Origin: JBDHXE01 sp035445085 | Lineage (GTDB): Bacteria; Bacteroidota; Ignavibacteria; Kapaibacteriales; UBA2268 | Length of the DNA stretch: 25,124 nucleotides | NCBI GenBank assembly: GCA_035445085.1 | Contig: DAOMQA010000026.1 | Coordinates: forward strand, 1-25,124 | Direction of reading: 5' to 3' | Part shown: positions 1 to 6,933 of the stretch, piece after piece | Layout: every line of letters begins with the position of its first letter | Numbering within the stretch: position 1 is the first letter of the stretch | Position numbers and translations under genes: made by a program | The notes under the pieces: generated by a model | The model's database searches: none | What the model saw: the letters and a program-made list of their open reading frames with translations, nothing else | What the model was told of the DNA's origin: nothing

Positions 1-158
1 AATATAAATAAAAGTAAATAAATATAATATAAAAAAATAAAAAAATATTTTATCTATTGAAAAATGAAGTTTTTTGATACAATTAAAGCCTTGCAATTTG
101 AATTTTACAAGACTAACTAAATAGTGAAAAATAAATACTAAGAAGCGTGTGTTTATGA

Positions 159-2282
159 TTATATTCTAATAGATGCAATAATGTCTATATCCGAATCTGC
201 TGGTAGTTCTGTATAGCTTATGACTGATACCATAGGGTAAGTAGTATGAATCATTCTATAAAAATAGGGACGTACTTGCGCCGAACATATCACAACAGGT
301 AGATAGCCTTGTAGTGTAGTTTCGTCAATAGCGTCAGAAATACTTTGTTGTATATTTTTTATCATTTCGGGAGCTAAGCCCAACGACGGCACCAAAGCGT
401 TTTGGTTATTGCTTTGTAAAGCATTAGTCATAATATCTTCCAATGCACCATCTAAAGCGATTGCGTGAATAACCCCATTTTCATCTTGGTATAGTTTCTT
501 AATTGTTTCAGATAAGCTATGTCTTACATATTCGTTTAATACATCAATGTTTTTAGTAACTTTCGTATATTCTAACATAGATTCTAATATCATAGGCAAA
601 TCACGTACAGGTATTCCCTCGCTTAATAGCTTCTGTAATACTTTTTGCAACAAAGACATAGGTAATGATTCTGGAGTAACTTCTTCAAGTAAGGCAGGAT
701 AATCACTTTTCAGATTATCTATTAATTGACGAACGTCCTGCCTTGTAAGTAATTTATCCGAATTTCTTCTTAATAATTCAGTTAGGTGCGTTGTCAGAAC
801 AGTCGCCGACTCTACAACTGTATAGCCTAATATTTCTGCATTCTCTCTCTCGTTTGCTAATATCCAAGTAGCAGGCAAACCAAATACAGGTTCAGTTACC
901 TTCATACCTTGTATATCTTGTTCGGCTGTACCTGGGTTCATTGCTAAGAGCATGGTAGGATGTAAAAAATTACGCGATATTTCGTTCCCGCGAATTTTAA
1001 TTACATATTCATTAGGGTCTAATTGTAGGTTATCTCTTACCCTCACAGGTGGTAAAATAATCCCAAGTTCTATTGCTAATTGCCTCCGAACGTTTGTTAT
1101 TCTTTTAAATACGTCACCACCTTGCGTTTCATCTACAAGTACTATTAAACTATAACCTAATTCAATTTCTATTGGGTCTATCTTAAGTAATTCCTCCACA
1201 GGTTGTTCTTCTGGCTTTCGTGAAATTTCAGCTTCGTTTATTTCTTTAACTAAATCACGTTCATCGCTTTCTTCTATATATTTTTGTCTAAAATATGCAA
1301 TACCTCCAGTGCCAGCTGACAGTAATAAAAATGGGATAAAAGGAAAGCCCGGTATAAAAGCAATAGCCAATAAAGATACTGAAGCTACATATAAAGGTTT
1401 AGGCTTAGAGCCAAATTGATTAGCTATTTCTACATCTAAATTATCTGCCGATGCAGAACGCGTTACTACCAAACCAGCTGCGACTGATATTAATAATGAA
1501 GGTATTTGCGAAACCAGCCCGTCGCCAATAGTCAAAATAGTAAATCTTGCAGCTGCTTCACTTAGCTCCATTCCCATTTGTGCAATGCCAATAGTAAAAC
1601 CACCAATGATATTTATTCCCGTAATTATCAAGCCCGCTATAGCATCTCCCTTAATAAACTTTGCAGAGCCGTCCATTGCACCAAAAAAGTCTGCTTCTCT
1701 TGTTAGGTCTTCTCGTCGCTTTCTTGCTGTTTGTTCGTCTATATAACCAGCATTTAGATCAGCATCTATCGACATTTGCTTGCCAGGCAAAGCATCTAAG
1801 GTAAACCTCGCCGATACTTCTGCAATCCTACTCGAACCTTTAATAATTACAACAAAGTTTATGACTAATAATATTATAAATATAATGACACCAACCACAT
1901 AGTTTCCACCAATTACGAATTGTCCAAATGCATTGATAATCTCTCCTGCATGCCCTTCGCTTAAAATAAGCCTTGTTGAACTAACATTAAGCCCTAATCT
2001 ATACAAAGTAGTAATCAATAAAATTGTAGGAAAAGAGGCTACTTCTAAAGGAGACTTTAAATATATAGACACTAAAATTATTAAAACTGAAATACCGATA
2101 TTTATAGCTAATAGAAAATCTAATAAAAATGGAGGTAGTGGTACCAGCAAGAGTGCTAATATCAACATTACACCGAATGCTAAGATTAAATCCGGATTCT
2201 TTGTAAAGAATGGCAATACATTTTGCCTTAATGTAGCCATTCCCGGAGCATTTGATAGTATATTCTGTTTTCTTTTAGCCAT
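159..2282 (-). CDS. flhA: Flagellar biosynthesis protein FlhA (export gate)
   Basis: FlhA forms the ring in the export gate of the flagellar type III secretion apparatus in the inner membrane and receives chaperone-substrate complexes. The 707 residues are a normal full length. The N-terminal half is hydrophobic, with membrane segments near residues 31-50, 52-73, 122-147, 212-232, 246-274 and 296-330. Between them is the family's cytoplasmic FHIPEP loop, containing DALPGKQM (163-170), DADLNAG (173-179) and KGDAIAG (211-217). Its D213 lies where the proton-pathway aspartate of Salmonella FlhA is placed. Residues from about 340 onward form the cytoplasmic docking domain. The start is ATG, with no convincing Shine-Dalgarno; Met15 is a possible later start. 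No other flagellar gene lies to the right, so the rest of the cluster is either left of the window or dispersed. The injectisome homologue SctV is the alternative, but the loop motifs look flagellar. Confidence 0.95.
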   Translation of the reverse strand: MAKRKQNILSNAPGMATLRQNVLPFFTKNPDLILAFGVMLILALLLVPLPPFLLDFLLAINIGISVLIILVSIYLKSPLEVASFPTILLITTLYRLGLNVSSTRLILSEGHAGEIINAFGQFVIGGNYVVGVIIFIILLVINFVVIIKGSSRIAEVSARFTLDALPGKQMSIDADLNAGYIDEQTARKRREDLTREADFFGAMDGSAKFIKGDAIAGLIITGINIIGGFTIGIAQMGMELSEAAARFTILTIGDGLVSQIPSLLISVAAGLVVTRSASADNLDVEIANQFGSKPKPLYVASVSLLAIAFIPGFPFIPFLLLSAGTGGIAYFRQKYIEESDERDLVKEINEAEISRKPEEQPVEELLKIDPIEIELGYSLIVLVDETQGGDVFKRITNVRRQLAIELGIILPPVRVRDNLQLDPNEYVIKIRGNEISRNFLHPTMLLAMNPGTAEQDIQGMKVTEPVFGLPATWILANERENAEILGYTVVESATVLTTHLTELLRRNSDKLLTRQDVRQLIDNLKSDYPALLEEVTPESLPMSLLQKVLQKLLSEGIPVRDLPMILESMLEYTKVTKNIDVLNEYVRHSLSETIKKLYQDENGVIHAIALDGALEDIMTNALQSNNQNALVPSLGLAPEMIKNIQQSISDAIDETTLQGYLPVVICSAQVRPYFYRMIHTTYPMVSVISYTELPADSDIDIIASIRI

Positions 2283-2330
2283 TCTTCAATAAAATCATCT
2301 ATTTTTATTGCTAATTTGAAAAAACTATGC

Positions 2331-2338
2331 CAAAAATA
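2331..2338 (-). promoter_or_regulatory. TAnnTTTG -7 box upstream of flhA
   Basis: On the minus strand this reads TATTTTTG, an exact match to the Bacteroidota -7 consensus TAnnTTTG, 49 bases before the flhA start. No TTTG element is visible about 19 bases further upstream, so this rests on the -7 box alone. Confidence 0.35.
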
Positions 2339-2413
2339 GACTTGAGCCTAAGTAGAAAGGTTCAATATATTGGTAGTGCTTGCAAATCAAGTAATTAGAT
2401 AATATAAAAATAT

Positions 2414-3649
2414 TTATTTAGGTTTACAGGTCATTAGGTATAATTTATTATTAATTACACCTAAGGTTTCGTAGCGATTTTCAAAATGATTAAATCTTGG
2501 ATTAATCAATTTATCAACCATCATACCAGCAGTTAGCCCTTTGGCATCTAACTTCGCAACAACTAATGAGCTTGATGTAGAATAAGCATAAGTATTGGTA
2601 CCTGGTGCTATTGCTAAATTTGTTCCTATATCTATTACATTATTAAGTAGATATTTTTTGCCATTTATACCTATATAACAATCAATATCGCATGAAATAT
2701 AATAAAGCTCCTCGCCGTCCCAAGAAAAATGTGGCTTACCACTAAATTCACCACTAACATATTCAGCACTATTATATACTATATAGTTAATTAAATTACG
2801 CTTTCCTACATACGCAAACAAAGCAAGTGTAGGATGAAGTGCTAAGCCTATAGCACCATCAAAAGGCGCACCTACCAATGGTTCGTAATATTCATCAGAA
2901 ATTAACACTGATTGGTATTTTCCTGCTAAGTTTAATACAAGTGCCGCAAAAACAGTTCCTTCTAAGTTAGCCTTTACTTCGCTAACATTCTCATAAATGT
3001 CGGATATTACTTTATCATCTTTATAGAACTGCCAGCCATTTCCAGATTTTGCAGCATACACAATTTTACTATTATCATCAAATCCTAATATCTTAATCTC
3101 ATCATAAATCCCGTATTCAGTATAGTTCTTAACCGCATATAAATTATATCCCTTTCTGATAGCAAATGCAAGGTTAGTGCCATAATAATCTATAAATACA
3201 TCTTTTACACCATTAATAATTTCATATTTCTTATCATTCAGATGTATATATTCTGTGTTATTCTGATAATATGAGTATGCAAAATGCTCTGAATTCCCGC
3301 TAAATACTATTTTGCCAGGCTTACCATACCCTAATGATATTGAAGTATCATTAGTTACTAAGTATAGCGTTGGGTTGTCTTCTGCAAAAAAAGCCCATTT
3401 ATTCCCATCTGGCGAAAAAATAGGTGTAGAAATGTCATTATATGTTTTACTTTGCTTACCAGAAATAGTAATTCTGCTCATTCCCGCAAAAGGTTCACTA
3501 ATAGCCCACCAATTACGTGTCGTATCCATACCAATCGATTTAAGTGGCTCCATACCATCTAATAATAAGTAATCGTTACATTGGTATTGTGCAACTAAAT
3601 AATTGGACATGAATAGAGAAATTGTAAGTAAATAAATAAATTTTAGCAT
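2414..3649 (-). CDS. Exported beta-propeller-like protein, function unknown
   Basis: I do not recognise a named family. The 411-residue product begins with a signal peptide (about residues 1-20, hydrophobic core then VAQ before YQC), so it is exported to the periplasm or cell surface. The rest is low in helix-formers and shows repeated short blocks of the TolB/PD40 beta-propeller type, for example FSPDGNKWAFFAEDNPTLYLV near residue 80 and HFSWDGEELYYIS near residue 300. Each pairs a turn rich in D, G and N with a hydrophobic strand. Several units look degenerate. A CDIDC pair sits near residue 310. It lies upstream of flhA in the same direction, 131 bases away, and is divergent from fbaB. The separate -7 box before flhA suggests they are not one operon. 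A peptidase domain, as in propeller-prolyl peptidases, is absent. Confidence 0.8.
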   Translation of the reverse strand: MLKFIYLLTISLFMSNYLVAQYQCNDYLLLDGMEPLKSIGMDTTRNWWAISEPFAGMSRITISGKQSKTYNDISTPIFSPDGNKWAFFAEDNPTLYLVTNDTSISLGYGKPGKIVFSGNSEHFAYSYYQNNTEYIHLNDKKYEIINGVKDVFIDYYGTNLAFAIRKGYNLYAVKNYTEYGIYDEIKILGFDDNSKIVYAAKSGNGWQFYKDDKVISDIYENVSEVKANLEGTVFAALVLNLAGKYQSVLISDEYYEPLVGAPFDGAIGLALHPTLALFAYVGKRNLINYIVYNSAEYVSGEFSGKPHFSWDGEELYYISCDIDCYIGINGKKYLLNNVIDIGTNLAIAPGTNTYAYSTSSSLVVAKLDAKGLTAGMMVDKLINPRFNHFENRYETLGVINNKLYLMTCKPK

Positions 3650-3668
3650 AATAATCGTTAATGTTTCT

Positions 3669-3676
3669 TAAATTTG
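3669..3676 (+). promoter_or_regulatory. TAnnTTTG -7 box upstream of fbaB
   Basis: TAAATTTG matches the Bacteroidota -7 consensus exactly and lies 69 bases before the aldolase start, in the divergent intergenic region. No matching -33 TTTG is seen. Confidence 0.35.
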
Positions 3677-3745
3677 TATAAAAATAGATTACAATTTAAT
3701 AAATGACGGTTTAATTCCTTAATAATAAAAATAGGAGAACTCAAA

Positions 3746-4810
3746 ATGATTGAAAAAATTAAAGAGCAGTTAGGCGACAAGCAAGAGTATTTATTAGGAT
3801 TTGATAATCCTAAAATCTCAAAAGATTATCTTACATTGCCAGGTCCAGAATACTTAGATAAGGTTTTTATTAATTCAGATAGAAATAATAGAGTATTAAA
3901 TAATTTGCAATGGATTTATAATCATGGTAGATTAGCTCATAGTGGTTATATGTCTATATTACCTGTTGATCAGGGAGTAGAACATAGTGCAGGAGCTAGC
4001 TTTGCAAAAAACCCCTTATATTTTGATGCTGAAAACATTATTAAATTAGCTATCGAAGGTTCTTGCAATGCAGTAGCCTCCACATTTGGCGTATTAGGTA
4101 TAGTTTCTCGTAAATATGCTCACAAAATACCTTTTATAGTTAAAATTAATCATAATGAATTATTAACAGTACCTAATAAGTTCGACCAAATACTTTTTGG
4201 AAAAGTAGAACAAGCTTATGATATGGGTGCTGCCGCTGTAGGTGCTACTATTTACTTTGGCTCCGATGAAGCAAGCCGCCAAATAGTTGAAGTGTCCGAA
4301 GCATTCCAATTAGCGCATGAATTAGGCATGGCAACAGTGCTTTGGTGTTATTTACGTAATCCAGAATTTAAAAAAGATAAAGATTATCATGTTTCTGCTG
4401 ATTTGACCGGTCAAGCTAATCACTTAGGTGTTACAATTCAAGCTGATATAATTAAACAAAAATTACCAGAAAATAACGGTGGCTATGCAGCGCTCAATAT
4501 GGGCAATTCTTCTTATGGTAAATTTGATAAGAGAATTTATACTGATTTAGCATCTGACCACCCAATAGACCTTACTCGCTATCAAGTAGCCAATACTTAC
4601 ATGGGTAGAATTGGTTTAATAAATAGTGGAGGAGCATCCGGAGCTAATGACTTTGCCGATGCAGTAGCAACAGCCGTTATTAATAAACGCGCTGGCGGTC
4701 AGGGACTTATCTCTGGTAGGAAGGCTTTCCAACGTCCAATGGATGAAGGTGTAAAGCTATTAAACGCAATCCAAGATGTATATTTGTGCAAAGATATAAC
4801 AGTAGCTTAA
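3746..4810 (+). CDS. fbaB: Class I fructose-bisphosphate aldolase, FbaB/DhnA type
   Basis: Cytosolic aldolase that interconverts fructose 1,6-bisphosphate with dihydroxyacetone phosphate and glyceraldehyde 3-phosphate in glycolysis and gluconeogenesis, by a Schiff-base mechanism without metal. The 354 residues align along their whole length, from memory, with E. coli FbaB (350 residues). Shared blocks include ILPVDQGVEHSAGASFA (71-87), GATIYFGSDE (166-175), HVSADLTGQANHL (215-227) and the C-terminal VINKRAGGQGLISGRKAF. Lys237 in DIIKQK falls at the position of the Schiff-base lysine. A good Shine-Dalgarno, AGGAG at 3733-3737, lies 8 bases before the ATG and fixes the start. The gene is alone: divergent from the propeller gene, with its own -7 box, and closed by the strong terminator at 4835. 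It belongs to the DhnA family; related 2-amino-3,7-dideoxy-heptulosonate synthases are the less likely alternative. Confidence 0.95.
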   Translation: MIEKIKEQLGDKQEYLLGFDNPKISKDYLTLPGPEYLDKVFINSDRNNRVLNNLQWIYNHGRLAHSGYMSILPVDQGVEHSAGASFAKNPLYFDAENIIKLAIEGSCNAVASTFGVLGIVSRKYAHKIPFIVKINHNELLTVPNKFDQILFGKVEQAYDMGAAAVGATIYFGSDEASRQIVEVSEAFQLAHELGMATVLWCYLRNPEFKKDKDYHVSADLTGQANHLGVTIQADIIKQKLPENNGGYAALNMGNSSYGKFDKRIYTDLASDHPIDLTRYQVANTYMGRIGLINSGGASGANDFADAVATAVINKRAGGQGLISGRKAFQRPMDEGVKLLNAIQDVYLCKDITVA

Positions 4811-4834
4811 TATTGTTCCTAGCATAAATAAAAT

Positions 4835-4872
4835 AAAGAGCTTACCTCAAACAAAGCATGGGTAAGCTCTTT
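4835..4872. terminator. Bidirectional intrinsic terminator between fbaB and lptB
   Basis: A perfect 12-bp inverted repeat (4835-4846, AAAGAGCTTACC, pairing with 4861-4872) encloses a 14-base loop. The right arm runs into TTTACTTTAT and the left arm is preceded by an A-rich run, giving a U-rich tail on both strands. It lies between two converging genes, 24 bases after the fbaB stop and 20 bases past the lptB stop, as expected for a terminator serving both. Confidence 0.88.
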
Positions 4873-4891
4873 TACTTTATATATTATATGA

Positions 4892-5644
4892 TTATATATT
4901 ATCGTATCGCTCTAACTTGAATGTTTCTCCCAAGTATCTTTTTCTTACTTCTTCGTTGGCAGAAATCTCTTCAGCAGACCCGCCTATATATATTTTCCCG
5001 TCAATCAAGATATATGCCCTATCTGTAATAGATAATGTTTCGTGAACATTGTGGTCTGTGATTAATACTCCAATATTTTGTTCTTTTAGGTTTTGCACTA
5101 TCTTCATAATATCTTCAACAGCTATTGGATCTATGCCTGCGAAAGGCTCATCTAATAAAATAAATTTTGGATTAGACGCCAATGTTCTTGCTATCTCGCA
5201 CCGTCTTCGTTCACCACCAGATAACATATAGCCTTTGCTCTTACGAATGTGGGTTATATTGAAACTAACTAAGAGTTCTTCTAATCTTTCTTTCCTTTTA
5301 GCAGAGCTCATCTTTTGCAACTGTAAAATAGCATTAATGTTATTTTCTACCGACATTTTTCTAAATACTGATGGCTCTTGAGGTAAGTACCCAATTCCAG
5401 ATCTACTACGCATATACATCGCTTGATTCGTAATAGGTTTATTATTTAGACTAACTTCACCTTCATTAGGCTTAATCATCCCAACAATCATATAGAAAGT
5501 AGTCGTTTTGCCAGCACCGTTCGGACCAAGCAATCCAACTACCTCGCCTTGCTTTACTTCTACTGAAACTTGATTTACAACAGTCCTTTTTTTATATTTT
5601 TTAACTAAATTGTTAGCTCTTAAGGTACTGATATTATCTTCCAC
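4892..5644 (-). CDS. lptB: LPS export ABC transporter ATPase LptB
   Basis: ATPase that powers LptFG extraction of lipopolysaccharide from the inner membrane into the Lpt bridge. The 250 residues carry every ABC motif: Walker A GPNGAGKT (40-47), Q-loop at Q89 in YLPQEPSVF, signature LSGGE (141-145), Walker B FILLDEP (161-167) and switch His198 in TDHNV. The YLPQEPSVFRKMSVENNI block and the FAGIDPIAVEDI block are typical of LptB and separate it from amino-acid-transport ATPases. The start is GTG at 5644-5642, inside the last codons of the upstream protease gene, giving an 11-base overlap. An AAGGGA Shine-Dalgarno lies just upstream within that gene, so translation is probably coupled. No later Met before the Walker motifs would give a complete protein. 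LptF, LptG, LptC and LptA are not in the window. Confidence 0.93.
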   Translation of the reverse strand: MEDNISTLRANNLVKKYKKRTVVNQVSVEVKQGEVVGLLGPNGAGKTTTFYMIVGMIKPNEGEVSLNNKPITNQAMYMRSRSGIGYLPQEPSVFRKMSVENNINAILQLQKMSSAKRKERLEELLVSFNITHIRKSKGYMLSGGERRRCEIARTLASNPKFILLDEPFAGIDPIAVEDIMKIVQNLKEQNIGVLITDHNVHETLSITDRAYILIDGKIYIGGSAEEISANEEVRKRYLGETFKLERYDNI

Positions 5645-6830
5645 GCCTTGTCCCTTCGTACTTCTCTAATACTATTGTTACTTTCATTTCTTTATCGTTT
5701 CTTGTTACTGTTAATTGTCGTTTGTCGCCCACAAATGAGTCACCTATATAAATTTGAAAATCATCAATTTTATTAATAACTTGCCCATCAACGGCAGTAA
5801 TAATATCACCTGGTTTTAATCCTGCCTTATCAGCAGGCGAATTATTTTGCATCCCAAATATAACAACGCCATCACGCGATTTAATTCCTAAGTATCTTGC
5901 TAAGCTTTCATCAATATTACGAACATCGAGACCTGTCCAAAAATCCCTATCTATATTAACTTTACTTTTCAATATATCCACAATTTTTTTAACACGGTTA
6001 ATAGGTATAGAAAAGCCAATACCAATAGAACCTGCACCTTGCTGACTATTAGCAGTAGAATAAATAATTGTATTCATTCCAATTACTTCGCCTAAGGCAT
6101 TTAACAAGGGACCTCCCGAGTTGCCAGACGAAATAGCAGCATCGGTTTGAATCATATTCTTATATACTCTATTTTGCGGTTCGTCAGGGTGTAAGAAGTT
6201 AATCCCAGTATTTGATATTACCCCAACAGTTACGGTTGGTTTGGCATTTAAATCAAATAATCCGAAAGGATTACCAAAAGCAATCGCCCACTCACCTATC
6301 AGTAAATCATCGGAGTTTCCTAATTTAAGATATGGGAGATTTTTACCTTCTATTTTCAATAACGCAACATCACTAACCATGTCTGAACCAATTATTTCTG
6401 CATCGTAGCGCTTGCCACCTGTCATAGTAACAACAATTTTCGAAGCATTACCAGCAACATGATGATTAGTTAAAATATATCCATCGGGAGAAATTATAAA
6501 CCCAGACCCCATACCTTGTACTTTATATTCTTCTACACGGTTACCATAATCATCGCCAAAAAATCTTCTAAAAATTGGATCATTAAAAAATGGATTTTTA
6601 TATACGACCTGTTTAATTTCAGTAACATTTATCCCTACAATAGCTGGATTTGCGTTCTGTATTGCTCTTGTTATTGCATTTTGCCTTGAATTTACAAGCT
6701 CATCGTTTGTCTGTTCTATAGCTTTTACTTGGTTTAAGGCAATTTTATCATTAGTATATACATTATTGTCGGTATCGCAACTGACATTAACAAATGTTGC
6801 TAATACTAATATTAGAAATAATTTAATCAT
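5634..6830 (-). CDS. Deg/HtrA-family serine protease, predicted lipoprotein
   Basis: Periplasmic protease and chaperone for misfolded envelope proteins. The 398 residues begin with a signal peptide ending in VNVSC, so Cys18 may be lipid-modified and the protein membrane-tethered. The trypsin-like domain runs from about residue 50 to 300 and shows the full triad: His124 in TNHHV, Asp154 in SDVALL and Ser238 in GNSGGP. A single PDZ domain occupies about 305-390, including SPADKAGLKPGDII. One PDZ domain makes it DegS-like in layout, whereas DegP and DegQ have two. The start is ATG, with a GGGGAG-like sequence about 10 bases upstream. The gene overlaps lptB by 11 bases, linking envelope protease and LPS export expression. 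Family assignment is firm; which Deg subtype it matches is not. Confidence 0.92.
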   Translation of the reverse strand: MIKLFLILVLATFVNVSCDTDNNVYTNDKIALNQVKAIEQTNDELVNSRQNAITRAIQNANPAIVGINVTEIKQVVYKNPFFNDPIFRRFFGDDYGNRVEEYKVQGMGSGFIISPDGYILTNHHVAGNASKIVVTMTGGKRYDAEIIGSDMVSDVALLKIEGKNLPYLKLGNSDDLLIGEWAIAFGNPFGLFDLNAKPTVTVGVISNTGINFLHPDEPQNRVYKNMIQTDAAISSGNSGGPLLNALGEVIGMNTIIYSTANSQQGAGSIGIGFSIPINRVKKIVDILKSKVNIDRDFWTGLDVRNIDESLARYLGIKSRDGVVIFGMQNNSPADKAGLKPGDIITAVDGQVINKIDDFQIYIGDSFVGDKRQLTVTRNDKEMKVTIVLEKYEGTRRGR

Positions 6831-6895
6831 CTTGGACTACTCCCCGATATTCTATCTTATTAAAACATAGAAAAATAACTTCTTATATATTTTCT

Positions 6896-6903
6896 TATAT
6901 TTG
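6896..6903 (+). promoter_or_regulatory. TAnnTTTG -7 box upstream of priA
   Basis: TATATTTG is an exact match to the Bacteroidota -7 consensus, 30 bases before the priA ATG and in the divergent gap with the protease gene. The -33 region has no TTTG. Confidence 0.4.
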
Positions 6904-6933
6904 TGAATAATACTTACTATATAACGTAATTAA

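Noticed and set aside
1..158. Possible replication origin or phage attachment site in the extremely A+T-rich left edge
   Set aside because: The stretch is almost pure A and T at its start, but no DnaA boxes, iterated repeats, tRNA end or integrase gene are visible. It is simply a gap after flhA.
1933..2292. 119-residue plus-strand open frame opposite flhA
   Set aside because: It lies wholly antisense to the conserved membrane region of flhA. Hydrophobic coding sequence often leaves such open frames on the other strand, and there is no start signal or known family.
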